Source: Humibacter sp. RRB41 (GTDB taxonomy: Bacteria; Actinomycetota; Actinomycetes; Actinomycetales; Microbacteriaceae). Taken from it: a DNA stretch of 64,000 nt. Under the pieces are notes generated by a model. It was given only the letters and a program-made list of their open reading frames with translations. It did not search any database and had not been told where the DNA came from. A program made the translations under genes and the position numbers. Below, piece after piece: positions 23,373-32,734 of this stretch (position 1 is its first letter; every line of letters begins with the position of its first letter). Where the stretch lies: assembly GCF_022761015.1 (NCBI RefSeq), contig NZ_JAKWJQ010000007.1, positions 100,103 to 164,102 of the forward strand, in the 5' to 3' direction.

Positions 23373-25289
23373 ATGAATCTGAAGAGAATGGGGGCGATCG
23401 TGGGCACGGCCGCCCTGCTCGCCGTCGGGGCCGTCGTCGGCCTCGCGGCACCGGCCAGTGCCCATAACGCCGATGTCACCGCGAGCGCCCAGTGCGAGTC
23501 GGACGGAACGTACACGATCACGTGGGTTGTGAAGACCGCGAACACCCCGACGCGATACGGCCACAAGTCCAACACGTTCGATGCGTGGGTGACATCGCCC
23601 GTCAAGACCCAGATCGGTGACGGCGTCGCTCCGAACACCGGTGTGACGTGGGTGCAGAAGCTCGTCGCAGGTACAACGACGAGCGCAACGGCATCGTTCA
23701 AGGAGACCTGGCTGGATCACTACAGCGTCTCGACTTCCGGGTCCATCACGCTGAACGGTGGTTGCGGGTCGGCTCCCTCGCAGAACGCAGTCGCTTCGGC
23801 CACGATCACGCCGCCCACCTGTCAGAGCGACGGCAAGGTCGCGTTCGCGGTCCAGAACGCCAGGTGGCGCGACCGCACTCCGAGCAGCTCCGTCGGCTCG
23901 CACACCCGTGTCGCCGTTGCGGACGCCGGACACCTCTTCTCCGACGGCAGATCGACGCTGAAGGTCGAGTACACCATCGAGGCGAAGCTGAAGCAGGGAG
24001 CCTGCACACCGACCGGATATCAGACCGTCGTGTGGCAGATGCCGACCAAGCCGTCGGGCCCTGACAGTTCAACGTGGCCCCAGACGTTCGTGAGTGCCAC
24101 GCCGGAGAACGTTGAGACGCTGGCGGTCGATGTTCCCACCCTCTGCGACACCTACTACCAGGTCGACAGCTACGTCGACAACGCCACGACGCAGAGACTG
24201 ATCGCTGCCGCGAAGTCCGGGACGAAGCTCACCTCGCCGGGGCATCCCGCCGAGTCGCTGGCGCCGGGCGGCCTCGGCACCGCCTGGAGGTTCGTCATCA
24301 ATCCCGACTGCGCGTCGGTGACGGAACCGACCGTGTCGTCGACCGACAACGTCTGCGGAAACGGCACCTCGAACGCCACGCTGACGCTGCCGGCGGTCGA
24401 AGGCATCGTCTGGAACGTCGGCGGATCGACGAAAGCGCCCGGCACCTACCCGATGAGCCCCGGAGGCCCGAAGGTCATCACGGCGGCCGCTGCACCCGGC
24501 TACACGTTGGCGCATCCGTTCGAGCAGGATGTGACGTTCGGACCGATCAAGACGAACCAGAGCACGAACCCGCAGGGTGACTGCTACGTCGCACCGACGG
24601 TTGCGAAGTGCGCAACACCGCTGCCGGACATCCTGGCGTCGAACCTCGACGACGCCGGCTGGACCTACTCGACGAGCTCGGCCGGTCACCACGACTACAC
24701 GCCGACCACGTTGCGCGTCTGGACGGATGCCACCGCCGGCGGGTCATCGGTCGACGGTATTCGTGCAGTGGACATCCCGCTTCAGGATGCCGGCGCACCG
24801 GCGATCGATCTGACGAAGGTGTCCGGCGCCTCACCCGACCTCCGACTGGGCATCGATCTGGGCGGTGACGGGGTTTCCGACGGAACGCTCGTCTACCAGG
24901 GCGGTGACCAGTGGGGCACGACCGCAACCGGCTTCGGTGTGCCGGCGGGATCCGGTTTCGCCGGTCTGGGCACCTTGCAGGACTACCTCGCCGCCAACCC
25001 GAAGGCGACCATCGTGAGTGTCGGGTTCGAGTTGGAGTCGACGGACGCGGCATCCGCGGAGATCGTGTCGATCACGGTCGGATGCCAGCGGTTCACGTTC
25101 GACTCCAAGCCCGTCGCGGTCACGGCGGTGACCCCGTCGTCGAGCGACTCCGACTCGTCCAGCGCCCTCGCGGACACCGGTTCGAACCTCACTCCTGCTC
25201 TTGCGGCTGGAGGGATGATCATCGCGCTCGGTGCGATCGCGCTCGCCTTCGGAATGATCCGTCGGCGCCGCTCGGCCGAGGAGCACTAG
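23373..25289 (+). CDS. Secreted, LADTG-anchored cell-surface protein
   Basis: 638 aa. Signal peptide at about 1-30 (MNLKRMGAIVGTAALLAVGA... ending ASA|HN). C-terminal sorting signal: LADTG, then a helix, then RRRRSAEEH. LAxTG is the signal preferred by class E sortases of high-GC actinobacteria, so the protein is probably cell-wall linked. The body has repeated Cys-containing, Thr/Ser/Gly-rich beta-type segments (for example CESDGTYTITWVVKTANTP), with no enzyme motif visible. Start: ATG after GGAGAG, preceded by a long leader. Probably structural or adhesive; no sortase gene is in this window. Confidence 0.85.
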   Translation: MNLKRMGAIVGTAALLAVGAVVGLAAPASAHNADVTASAQCESDGTYTITWVVKTANTPTRYGHKSNTFDAWVTSPVKTQIGDGVAPNTGVTWVQKLVAGTTTSATASFKETWLDHYSVSTSGSITLNGGCGSAPSQNAVASATITPPTCQSDGKVAFAVQNARWRDRTPSSSVGSHTRVAVADAGHLFSDGRSTLKVEYTIEAKLKQGACTPTGYQTVVWQMPTKPSGPDSSTWPQTFVSATPENVETLAVDVPTLCDTYYQVDSYVDNATTQRLIAAAKSGTKLTSPGHPAESLAPGGLGTAWRFVINPDCASVTEPTVSSTDNVCGNGTSNATLTLPAVEGIVWNVGGSTKAPGTYPMSPGGPKVITAAAAPGYTLAHPFEQDVTFGPIKTNQSTNPQGDCYVAPTVAKCATPLPDILASNLDDAGWTYSTSSAGHHDYTPTTLRVWTDATAGGSSVDGIRAVDIPLQDAGAPAIDLTKVSGASPDLRLGIDLGGDGVSDGTLVYQGGDQWGTTATGFGVPAGSGFAGLGTLQDYLAANPKATIVSVGFELESTDAASAEIVSITVGCQRFTFDSKPVAVTAVTPSSSDSDSSSALADTGSNLTPALAAGGMIIALGAIALAFGMIRRRRSAEEH

Positions 25290-25311
25290 GCCTGCAATCG
25301 CAGTAGAAAGA

Positions 25312-25341
25312 GAGGGGTCCGTCCGAAAGGGCGGGCCCCTC
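25312..25341 (+). terminator. Strong hairpin terminator after the surface protein
   Basis: GAGGGGTCCGTCC and GGGCGGGCCCCTC form a 13-bp stem (two G-U pairs) with a GAAA loop, 22 bp after the stop codon. There is no T-run, as is common for actinobacterial terminators. It also separates the convergent upp gene. Confidence 0.7.
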
Positions 25342-25398
25342 GACCAATTCCCGAGCACCTCGGGCCTTCGGGTCGGCGCGGAGTCGGCGACGTTCCGC

Positions 25399-26031
25399 CT
25401 ACACCAGGCCGTAGAGCCGATCGCCGGCGTCGCCGAGACCGGGGACGATGTAGCCGTGCTCGTTGAGTCGCTCGTCGACTGCGCCGACCACGAGGGTGAC
25501 GTCGCGCCCCTCGGTGAGTCGCTCGACGGCAGCGATCCCCTCGGGCGCTGCGAGGATGCAGATGGCCGTGACGTCCACGGCGCCGCGCTTGAAGAGGAAC
25601 TCGATGGCGGCGCTGAGCGACCCACCGGTCGCGAGCATCGGGTCGAGCACGAAGCACTGGCGGTTGGAGAGGTCATCAGGCAGCCGCTCGGCGTAGGTCG
25701 CGGGCTCGAGGGTCTCCTCGTTGCGCACCATGCCGAGGAATCCGACCTCGGCCGACGGGACGAGCTTGACCATGCCCTCGAGCATCCCGAGACCTGCGCG
25801 CAGGATCGGCACCACGAGGGGCTTCGGGTCGGCCAGCGTGACGCCCGTCGTCGCCGTCACCGGTGTGACGATGTCGATCGGCACGACGCGCACCGAGCGG
25901 GTGGCCTCGTACGCGAGCAGCGTCACGAGCTCTTCGACCAGTGCGCGGAAGGTCACGGCCGGAGTGTCGCGGTTGCGCAGCACCGTCAGCTTGTGGGTGA
26001 CCAAGGGGTGATCGGCAACGTGCACTCGCAT
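25399..26031 (-). CDS. upp: Uracil phosphoribosyltransferase
   Basis: 210 aa, the normal UPRT length. Converts uracil and PRPP to UMP in pyrimidine salvage. Markers: [18 protein letters not shown] at the N-terminus, [11 protein letters not shown], the PRPP loop [13 protein letters not shown] and the uracil-binding end [18 protein letters not shown] at 26031 is 7 nt after TAGATT (26039-26044, minus strand), a leaderless promoter. Divergent from tadA with a short shared promoter region. Confidence 0.97.
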   Translation of the reverse strand: MRVHVADHPLVTHKLTVLRNRDTPAVTFRALVEELVTLLAYEATRSVRVVPIDIVTPVTATTGVTLADPKPLVVPILRAGLGMLEGMVKLVPSAEVGFLGMVRNEETLEPATYAERLPDDLSNRQCFVLDPMLATGGSLSAAIEFLFKRGAVDVTAICILAAPEGIAAVERLTEGRDVTLVVGAVDERLNEHGYIVPGLGDAGDRLYGLV

Positions 26032-26088
26032 AGGCTCAAATCTAGTGGTGACATCGTCCACTTCAGCCGCGAGAGCGTGAGGAGCAGC

Positions 26089-26547
26089 GTGACCGGCATC
26101 GACCAGGCAGCCTGGATGCGTCGCGCGATCGACGACGCGAGGCTCGCTCTGACGACCGGCGACGTGCCGGTGGCCGCGATCGTTCTGGATGCCGATGGCC
26201 GCGTCATCGGCACGGGACGCAACGAGCGCGAAGCCCGGCAGGACCCGACAGCGCACGCCGAGTTGATCGCGCTGCGGCAGGCAGCCGAGACGACGGGGGA
26301 CTGGCATCTCACGGATGCCACGCTCGTCGTCACGCTGGAACCGTGCGTGATGTGCGCAGGCGGCATCCTCTCGGCGCGCGTGCCGACAGTGGTGTTCGGG
26401 GCGTGGGACGACAAGGCCGGTGCAGCGGGCAGTGTCTATGACGTGTTGCGCGACCGACGGCTGAACCATCGCGTCGAGGTGTACGGCGGGGTGGAAGCGG
26501 ATGCCTGCGCCGCGCTCCTCGAGGAGTTCTTCGAGCAGCGGCGCTGA
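26089..26547 (+). CDS. tadA: tRNA-specific adenosine-34 deaminase
   Basis: 152 aa. Deaminates A34 to inosine in tRNA-Arg(ACG). Zinc-site residues are visible: H56 and catalytic E58 in AHAEL, C86 and C89 in [20 protein letters not shown] and GAAGSVYDV also fit the family. Start GTG at 26089 with GGAG just upstream; a GTG at 26077 is possible. upp and tadA are commonly divergent neighbours in this group. Confidence 0.93.
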   Translation: MTGIDQAAWMRRAIDDARLALTTGDVPVAAIVLDADGRVIGTGRNEREARQDPTAHAELIALRQAAETTGDWHLTDATLVVTLEPCVMCAGGILSARVPTVVFGAWDDKAGAAGSVYDVLRDRRLNHRVEVYGGVEADACAALLEEFFEQRR

Positions 26548-26555
26548 ACTGCGTA

Positions 26556-26592
26556 CCCCCAGCTCGCTGAGCGAGCGCAGCGAGTCGAAGCG
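26556..26592. repeat. REP-like palindrome, type CCCCCAGCTC(G/C)CTGAGCGAG
   Basis: CTCGCT and AGCGAG arms frame TGAGCGAGCGC between convergent tadA and the NAD(P)-binding protein gene. A close copy lies at 45448-45484. Confidence 0.6.
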
Positions 26593-26598
26593 CGCGGC

Positions 26599-27282
26599 TC
26601 AGACGGCCTCCGCCCGCGTCACCGCGGGCACACGCATCCGTGTTCCAGCGCTCGTGCCGTGAGCTACCGACACGATCGCGCGCGCGAAGCCGTCGTCGAG
26701 CGTGAGGTCGATCATCGCGGCTGCGAGATCCACACGACGGATCGAGAAGACACCGCGCACGTTGAGCGTTTCGCGATAGACGTAGCCCTGCGCGTCGCCC
26801 TCGCGCAGCATGGGGGGCCGCACGATCGTCCACGCCTCGTCGGACTCGCGAAGCACCGCCTCGGCGAGGCGCATGTCGGCGAATCCCTCGCGCAGGAACC
26901 GCCCGAGGATCGGCTTGACGATCGAGCGGGTGAAGAACCCGTCGCCGTCGGTCTCGTGTCCGGAGGCCGTGATCATCGAGACCCGGGAGACATCAGCACG
27001 TCTCATGGCGTCGAGGGTGGTGCGGATGCCGTCCACCATGATGCGATTGCTGCCACCGGCCGCGTGACCCAGCGTCGAGATCACGACGTCGGCGCCGCGG
27101 ATGCCTGCGATCAGCCCGTCGAGATCCGTCGCGTCTGACTGCACCACCCGCATCCGCTGGGCGAGGTCGCCGAGCTTGTCGGGGGAACGCACCACGGCGG
27201 TGACGTCGTGCCCGTTGCCCAGGGCGTATTCCGTCGCGAGCCGGCCGGTACGGCCGGTCGCTCCGATGATGGCGATGCGCAT
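26599..27282 (-). CDS. NAD(P)-binding (atypical SDR / NmrA-like) protein
   Basis: 227 aa. N-terminal Rossmann motif MRIAIIGATGRTGRLATEYA (TGxxGxxG form), then QSDATDLDGL and ADVVISTLG. This is the SDR_a5/NAD(P)H-binding group (biliverdin-reductase-B- or NmrA-like), often redox responsive. ATG at 27282 follows AAGGAG. Divergent from a TetR gene with two 16-bp operators in between, so it is the probable target of that regulator. Confidence 0.88.
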   Translation of the reverse strand: MRIAIIGATGRTGRLATEYALGNGHDVTAVVRSPDKLGDLAQRMRVVQSDATDLDGLIAGIRGADVVISTLGHAAGGSNRIMVDGIRTTLDAMRRADVSRVSMITASGHETDGDGFFTRSIVKPILGRFLREGFADMRLAEAVLRESDEAWTIVRPPMLREGDAQGYVYRETLNVRGVFSIRRVDLAAAMIDLTLDDGFARAIVSVAHGTSAGTRMRVPAVTRAEAV

Positions 27283-27315
27283 GTCGTCTCCTTGGCGTCC
27301 GTGAAAAGCATCAGG

Positions 27316-27331
27316 GTGAGTAAACACTTAC
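27316..27331. promoter_or_regulatory. TetR operator candidate 1 (GTGAGTAAACACTTAC)
   Basis: 16-bp imperfect palindrome, arms GTGAGT and ACTTAC, in the divergent SDR/TetR promoter. A related site follows 37 bp later. Confidence 0.65.
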
Positions 27332-27352
27332 TAACCACTGTCTCAGTGTAGG

Positions 27353-27368
27353 GTTAGTGAACACTCAC
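27353..27368. promoter_or_regulatory. TetR operator candidate 2 (GTTAGTGAACACTCAC)
   Basis: 16-bp imperfect palindrome built on AGTG-AA-CACT, matching site 1 in its half-sites. The start-to-start spacing is 37 bp, about 3.5 helix turns. Confidence 0.65.
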
Positions 27369-27422
27369 CTGTCAAGTCCATCGACCTGTGAAGTCACCCA
27401 CCAGCACGTCCCGAGGAGCGCG

Positions 27423-28031
27423 ATGACCGACGCAGAGGCGACGAACGCACCGCGGCAGAAGGCGGCGCGGGAGCGCATCCTCGACGCCGCGGCATCCGTC
27501 ATGCGCGAGAAGGGCATCGCAGCCGCGACCACGAAACAGATCGCGCGCGCTGCCGGGTATTCGGAGGCGATGCTCTACAAGCACTTCGATGACAAGCAGC
27601 AGTTGTTCCTCAGTGTTGTGCACGAGCGGTTGCCGTCGTATCGGCGGCAGGCTGAGGACGACCACCTCGGTGTGCGGGAGGGTCTCGAGTCGATGGTGGC
27701 GGGGCTGCTGCGGTTCTACGCCGAGTCGTTCATCATCGCGGTCTCGGTCTTCGGGTCACCGGAGCTTCTCGCCGCCCAGCGCGACGGAGTGCGTGCGCAT
27801 GGCGCGGGGCCGGAGGGGCCGTCTCGCGCCGTGAGCGCCTACCTGACGCGGCAACGCGACGCGGGCGCACTCCCGACGGGCTTCGATCCCGATGCCGTCG
27901 CGACTCTGCTCGTCGGCGCGGCCCTGCACACGGCGTTCCTCGCTGCCTTCAACGGCAGCGATCAGGTCGACGATGCCGACGACGTCGCCAAGGCGTTGGT
28001 TGCGGCAGTGCTGCCCGCCGACGTGACGTAG
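27423..28031 (+). CDS. TetR family transcriptional regulator
   Basis: 202 aa. Helix-turn-helix: ARERILDAAASVMREKGIAA, TTKQIARAAGYSEAMLYKHF. Preceded by GAGGAG, ATG at 27423. Divergent from the NAD(P)-binding protein gene with two palindromic sites between, so it is likely an autoregulated repressor of that gene. Inducer unknown. Confidence 0.92.
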   Translation: MTDAEATNAPRQKAARERILDAAASVMREKGIAAATTKQIARAAGYSEAMLYKHFDDKQQLFLSVVHERLPSYRRQAEDDHLGVREGLESMVAGLLRFYAESFIIAVSVFGSPELLAAQRDGVRAHGAGPEGPSRAVSAYLTRQRDAGALPTGFDPDAVATLLVGAALHTAFLAAFNGSDQVDDADDVAKALVAAVLPADVT

Positions 28032-28041
28032 TGCGACTCCT

Positions 28042-29031
28042 CTAGTCCTCGCCCTTGATCACGATCGTCTCGGTCGGCGCCGCCGGCCCTGCGTCCTCGT
28101 GGAAGACATCCGGCTCGAGGTAGATGACTCTGGCGACCGGTACCGCAGCGCGCACCCGGGCCTCGATCGCGTCGATGGATGCTGCCACATCGCCCAGGCT
28201 CCGGCCGGCCGGCTGTGCGATCTTCGCCGCGACCATCAGCTCCTCCGGCCCGAGATAGAGGGTCTTGAGGTGGATGACCCGGTCGGTCTCGCCTCCGGAG
28301 AGGATCGCGTTCTCGATGGCGGCGGCATCCGCATCGCTTGCGCCTTCACCCACCAGCAGGCTCTTCGTCTCGATGCCGAGCACGATCGCGACGACGACGA
28401 GCAGCGCGCCGATGAACACGGTGCCGATGCCGTCCCAGACGCCGTCGCCCGTGATGATCGCCACGCTGACGCCGATCAGGGCGAACGTGAGGCCGATGAG
28501 CGCTGCGACGTCCTCGAGCAGCACGATCGGCAGCTCGGGCGCCTTCGCCCTGCGAATGAACGCGAACCACGACCGCGTCGTCTTGTGCGGCTTCGACTCG
28601 CGGATCGCGGTGCGCAACGAGAAGCTCTCCAGGCAGATCGAGATCACCAGGACGAGCAGCGGCAGCCACCACACCTCGATCGGGTGCGGGTGAGCGATCT
28701 TCTCGATGCCCTCGTAGATGGAGAACACGCCGCCGACCGAGAACAGGATGATCGACACCACGAACGCGTACACGAACCGCTCGCGGCCATACCCGAACGG
28801 ATGCTCGCGGTCCGCCGCCCGCTTCGCCCGGTTCCCGCCGACGAGCAGAAGCACCTGGTTGCACGAGTCGGCCAGCGAGTGCACGCCCTCGGCGAGCATC
28901 GACGACGAACCGGAGAACCCCCACGCGATGAACTTCGTGATGGCGATGCCGAGGTTCGCAGCAAACGCGGCGATGATCGCCCTGGTGCTGGATCCTTCGG
29001 CAGTAGCGGATCCTTCGGCAGCCTCCGTCAT
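28042..29031 (-). CDS. Cation diffusion facilitator family transporter
   Basis: 329 aa. Membrane part about residues 15-220 with the family signature MLAEGVHSLADSCNQVLLL (metal ligands His and Asp in HSLAD) and HPFGYGRERFVYAFVVSI after helix 2; a second ligand region is LLEDVAALIG. The cytoplasmic C-terminal dimerisation domain (about 230-320) reads VIHLKTLYLGPEELMVAAKI. Probably a proton-coupled Zn/Co/Mn/Fe efflux protein; the sequence is closest to the SLC30A9-like branch. ATG is 6 nt after TAGGCT (29038-29043, minus strand). Confidence 0.93.
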   Translation of the reverse strand: MTEAAEGSATAEGSSTRAIIAAFAANLGIAITKFIAWGFSGSSSMLAEGVHSLADSCNQVLLLVGGNRAKRAADREHPFGYGRERFVYAFVVSIILFSVGGVFSIYEGIEKIAHPHPIEVWWLPLLVLVISICLESFSLRTAIRESKPHKTTRSWFAFIRRAKAPELPIVLLEDVAALIGLTFALIGVSVAIITGDGVWDGIGTVFIGALLVVVAIVLGIETKSLLVGEGASDADAAAIENAILSGGETDRVIHLKTLYLGPEELMVAAKIAQPAGRSLGDVAASIDAIEARVRAAVPVARVIYLEPDVFHEDAGPAAPTETIVIKGED

Positions 29032-29076
29032 GCGTTCAGCCTAGAGGCCGACCACGGCTCGCCTAGGCTCGATCCC

Positions 29077-29919
29077 ATGAGCGAAGACGTCGTGGAGCTG
29101 CCGAAGATCGCCATTCTGGGCGCCGGATCGATGGGCCGTGCCATCCTCAGCGGTCTGCTGAAGCCGGGCGTTCACGCTGACGGCATCGTCGTGACGAATC
29201 GCAGCGGGGAGCGGGCGGCATCCCTCGCGGGCACTCCGGGCGTCACCGCCATCGCCACCGACGATGATCCGGATGCCAACCGCACGGCGGTGCGCGGCGC
29301 CGGCGTCGTGCTCGTCGCAGTGAAGCCGGCCATGGTGCCCGACCTGCTGGCCGAGATCGCGGAGACGATCGAGCCTGACGCCATCGTCGTGAGCGTCGCC
29401 GCGGGAGTCACGGTCGCGCGGTTCGAGGAGCTGCTGTCGGCATCCGTCGCCGTGGTGCGTTCGATGCCCAACACGCCTGCCATCGTCGGCAAGGCGGTCA
29501 CCGGCGTCAGCGCGGGAACGCGATCGACGCCCGAGCAGGTCGCCCTGGTGCGTCGGCTGTTCGAAACGGTCGGCAGCGTCGTCGAGGTGCCCGAGTCGCA
29601 GCTGGATGCCCTCAGCACCATCTCCGGCTCCGGTCCCGCTTACGTGTTCTTCCTCATCGAGCAGCTCACCGCGACGGCCGTCTCGAAGGGTTTCACGCCC
29701 GAGCAGGCCGCCGACCTGGTGAACGGGACGTTCATCGGCGCGACCCGGCTGCTCGAGGTCTCGGACGAGACACCGATGCAGTTGCGCCTTCAGGTCACGA
29801 GTCCGAAGGGCACGACCGAGCAGGCGGTCGCCGTGCTGCAGGATGCCGACCTCGAGTCGGTCTTCGACCGCGCGACGGATGCCGCCCTCGCCCGCGCGAG
29901 AGAGCTCGCCGCCGGCTGA
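29077..29919 (+). CDS. proC: Pyrroline-5-carboxylate reductase
   Basis: 280 aa. Last step of proline synthesis (P5C + NADPH to proline). Rossmann start KIAILGAGSMGRAILSGLL, VVRSMPNTPAIVGKA, and the substrate-site segment STISGSGPAYVFFLIEQL are diagnostic. ATG is 7 nt after TAGGCT (29064-29069), divergent from the CDF gene's own leaderless promoter; only 45 bp separate the two start codons. Confidence 0.97.
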   Translation: MSEDVVELPKIAILGAGSMGRAILSGLLKPGVHADGIVVTNRSGERAASLAGTPGVTAIATDDDPDANRTAVRGAGVVLVAVKPAMVPDLLAEIAETIEPDAIVVSVAAGVTVARFEELLSASVAVVRSMPNTPAIVGKAVTGVSAGTRSTPEQVALVRRLFETVGSVVEVPESQLDALSTISGSGPAYVFFLIEQLTATAVSKGFTPEQAADLVNGTFIGATRLLEVSDETPMQLRLQVTSPKGTTEQAVAVLQDADLESVFDRATDAALARARELAAG

Positions 29920-29938
29920 CGCTCAGCACCGGCCCGCG

Positions 29939-30607
29939 TCACTCCAGGGCGGCGAAGCGTTCCACGTCGGAGCTGGCGCCCGAGACGATGATCAGGTCGT
30001 GGTCGGTGACCACGGTGTCCGGGGTGGCGTAGGTGAACGGCTGGCCAGGCGACTTCACGCCGACGACGGTGATGTCGAACTTGCGGCGCACCTGCGACTG
30101 CGTCAGCGAGATGCCGCGGATCACCTTCGGCGGGTACATCTTGACCAGCACGAAGTCGTCGTCGAACTCGATGAAGTCGAGCATCCGTCCCGCCAGCAGG
30201 TGGGCGATGCGCTCGCCGGCCTCCGCCTCGGGGTAGATCACGTGGTTCGCCCCGATGCGCTGCAGGATCGTGCCGTGCGACTTCGAGATGGCCTTCGCCC
30301 AGATCTGTGGAATGCCGAGGTCCACGAGGTTCGCGGTGATCAGAACGGATGCCTCGATCGAAGACCCGACGGCCACCACGGCGATCGCGAAGTCCTGCGC
30401 GCCGATCTGGCGCAGGGCGTCGATGGTGCGGGCATCCGCCTGCACGGTATGCGTGATGCGCTCCGACCACTTCTGCACGAGTGCGAGATCGGTGTCGACG
30501 GCGAGCACCTCGCGTTCGAGGCGGTCGAGCTGGCCGGCGGTGGCCGCGCCGAAGCGGCCGAGCCCGATCACCAGCACCGGAGCGTCATGTTTGATGCGGT
30601 CAGCCAA
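29939..30607 (-). CDS. Ktr/Trk potassium uptake regulatory subunit (RCK protein)
   Basis: 222 aa, the size of KtrA. RCK-N Rossmann domain with VLVIGLGRFGAATAGQL (nucleotide-binding GxGxxG) and an acidic LAVDTD at the end of strand 2; RCK-C after about residue 140. It gates the membrane subunit in response to ATP/ADP or NAD(H). The TTG start at 30607 overlaps the stop of the upstream gene and has GAGAGG 8 nt ahead; the frame is open upstream inside that gene. Its end is 19 bp from the convergent proC gene. Confidence 0.92.
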   Translation of the reverse strand: MADRIKHDAPVLVIGLGRFGAATAGQLDRLEREVLAVDTDLALVQKWSERITHTVQADARTIDALRQIGAQDFAIAVVAVGSSIEASVLITANLVDLGIPQIWAKAISKSHGTILQRIGANHVIYPEAEAGERIAHLLAGRMLDFIEFDDDFVLVKMYPPKVIRGISLTQSQVRRKFDITVVGVKSPGQPFTYATPDTVVTDHDLIIVSGASSDVERFAALE

Positions 30608-32048
30608 CGATGGGCCTCTCTTCCGGGTTCTGGTAATACTGTCCACGTTGCGACTGTGCGAGAGCTGCGGCAAGTGTCACGGTGCCGACGCGTCCCAGGA
30701 ACATCGTGATGGCGAGCACATACACCGCACCCGTCGGCGCACCTTGCGTGAGGCCGGTCGACAGACCACAGGTGGCGAAGGCGCTGATCACGTCGAACAG
30801 GGCGTGATCGAGCGATTCCTTCGTGATGGCGAGCACCGTCACCGTCGAGATCGCGACGATGGTCGCCCCCCACAGCACGACGCTGACCGCGACGCGGAGC
30901 ACGTCGGTGGGGATCCGACGACGGAACGCCTCCATCGACTCGACGCCGCGCGCCTCGGCGAGAGCGGCGAGGAACAGCACGGCGAGCGTCGTCACCTTGA
31001 TTCCGCCGGCGGTGGATGCCGACCCGCCCCCAACGAACATCAGCATGTCGGTGACCATCAGCGACGACGTGTGCAGGTGGTCGACGCCGAACGTGGAGAA
31101 GCCGCCCGACCGTGCCATCACGGAAAGGAAAAGAGATTGGAAGACCGCATTCCCTGGACCGTGGGAATCGATGGTCCTGGTATTGCCCGCCTCGAGGGCG
31201 AAATACAGCACCCATCCTGCGACGAGCAGCAACGCGAAGGTGACGATCGTGAGCTTGACGTGCAGCGTCCAGAACCTGCGCCTGACCTTGCGTCGCAGAT
31301 TCTGGCTGAGCGCGTAGATCACAGGAAAGCCGATCGCGCCGGCGATCACGCCGACCATCAGTGCGGTGAGAAACACGTAGTCGGTGGCGAACGGAGCCAT
31401 GCCGGATGCGTTCGGCGAGAACCCCGTGTTCGTGAACGCCATCGCGGAGTAGTACAGCGAGTTGAGCGAGCTGTCGTAGAGCGAGAAACCGTGGGCGAGC
31501 ATCCGTGGGAACAGCACTAGCGCCACGACGAGTTCGATCGCGATGCCGCTCAGTGCGACCGTGCGCAGCAGGCTGCCGATCTCACCGAGCCGGATGGCCT
31601 GGCCCTCGGCCACCGGGCCGGCGTGCGCCCGCAGCGGGTTGCTGTCGCTCGCCGCGATGAGCTTCGCGCGCAGGCCCAGCCGGCGCGAGATGACCATGCC
31701 GAGGATCGACGCGAGCGTCAGCACGCCGATGCCGCCGATCTGCACGCCGAAATACACGACGATGTGGCCGAAACCCGACCAGTGCGTCGCCATGTCGACG
31801 GTCGACAGGCCGGTCACGCAGATGACCGAGACCGCCGTGAAGAACGAGTCCGCGAGCGGTGTGACGGCGCCTCGCGCCGACGAAACCGGCAACGAGAACA
31901 GCAGCGTGAAGATCAAGACGAGCGACGCGAAGACGATGAGCGCGAACCTCGAGGGGCTCGCTCCCGAGAACGTGTTGACGCGCAACTGAACGCGCCCCCA
32001 CAACGTCGTGGGTACGAGGTGCCGAGATGCTTGTGCCGTTGCCCGCAT
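30600..32048 (-). CDS. Ktr/Trk-type potassium transporter membrane subunit
   Basis: 482 aa. Four pore repeats are visible with selectivity-filter glycines: SVICVTGLSTVD, AFTNTGFSPN, VMARSGGFSTFG and FATCGLSTGL. The KtrB-typical intramembrane loop GGGSASTAGGIKVTT is present. Forms a K+ uptake complex with the downstream RCK subunit; the two genes overlap by 8 bp. GGGGAGG precedes the ATG at 32048. Confidence 0.94.
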   Translation of the reverse strand: MRATAQASRHLVPTTLWGRVQLRVNTFSGASPSRFALIVFASLVLIFTLLFSLPVSSARGAVTPLADSFFTAVSVICVTGLSTVDMATHWSGFGHIVVYFGVQIGGIGVLTLASILGMVISRRLGLRAKLIAASDSNPLRAHAGPVAEGQAIRLGEIGSLLRTVALSGIAIELVVALVLFPRMLAHGFSLYDSSLNSLYYSAMAFTNTGFSPNASGMAPFATDYVFLTALMVGVIAGAIGFPVIYALSQNLRRKVRRRFWTLHVKLTIVTFALLLVAGWVLYFALEAGNTRTIDSHGPGNAVFQSLFLSVMARSGGFSTFGVDHLHTSSLMVTDMLMFVGGGSASTAGGIKVTTLAVLFLAALAEARGVESMEAFRRRIPTDVLRVAVSVVLWGATIVAISTVTVLAITKESLDHALFDVISAFATCGLSTGLTQGAPTGAVYVLAITMFLGRVGTVTLAAALAQSQRGQYYQNPEERPIVG

Positions 32049-32209
32049 CGGCCGCCCTCCCCGCGAACGCCTCGCGCGGTGTCGATGCTACCTTGCGCGC
32101 TGGAGGTGGCGACCGGTGCCTTTGCCGTGTGCCGTTTGCGGCATGGAACACTCGGACGGATGCCCGTGAAGGCATGGTGTCGTCAGGCTCCGCCCAGTAG
32201 CCTGGGGTG

Positions 32210-32641
32210 ATGCCGGACATCTTTGACATCGTCGCGGATGCCACACGGCGCGACATTCTGCGCGTGCTGCTCGAAGCATCCGAAGACTCGGACAGCGGTG
32301 AAGTGAGCGTTTCGCAGATCGTCGGCGACCTCGAGCTGAGTCAGCCGACCGTGTCGAAGCACCTCAAGGTGCTGCGCGAGGCCGGACTCGTCACCGTGCG
32401 TGAAGAGGGACAGCACCGCTACTACCGCATCGACGTCGCCCCACTCGACGAGATCGAGGACTGGCTGATGCCGTTCACCAGCGGCGGGTTCGAGATCGAA
32501 GACATCGACGTGACCACGCTGGCGGCAGGCATCACCGACGAGACGAAGGACTTCGCCGCGCAGGTGGGAAAGGTGTTCGCCGACACCAGCCATCGGGTCT
32601 CGAGCGTCGTCGATCGGGTGCGCCCGAAGCGTCGTCGCTGA
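32210..32641 (+). CDS. ArsR family winged-helix regulator
   Basis: 143 aa. IFDIVADATRRDILRVLLEA and LSQPTVSKHLKVLREAGLV, EEGQHRYYRID are classic ArsR elements; no metal-binding cysteines. It has a C-terminal extension of about 60 residues ending RVRPKRRR. ATG is 6 nt after TAGCCT (32198-32203), a leaderless promoter. Lies ahead of the bS22 gene; target unknown. Confidence 0.88.
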   Translation: MPDIFDIVADATRRDILRVLLEASEDSDSGEVSVSQIVGDLELSQPTVSKHLKVLREAGLVTVREEGQHRYYRIDVAPLDEIEDWLMPFTSGGFEIEDIDVTTLAAGITDETKDFAAQVGKVFADTSHRVSSVVDRVRPKRRR

Positions 32642-32671
32642 CCACGCGTCGGGCGAGGCCCGGCCGGATGG

Positions 32672-32677
32672 TAGACT
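32672..32677 (+). promoter_or_regulatory. -10 box (TAGACT) for the bS22 gene
   Basis: TAGACT lies 57 bp before the bS22 start; no good -35 is visible. Position fits a short-leader ribosomal-protein transcript. Confidence 0.4.
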
Positions 32678-32734
32678 GGGCGACCGTGCTGCCGCGCGCT
32701 GCGCAGCATCCCGATGAACTTTTGTGAGGTCTTT

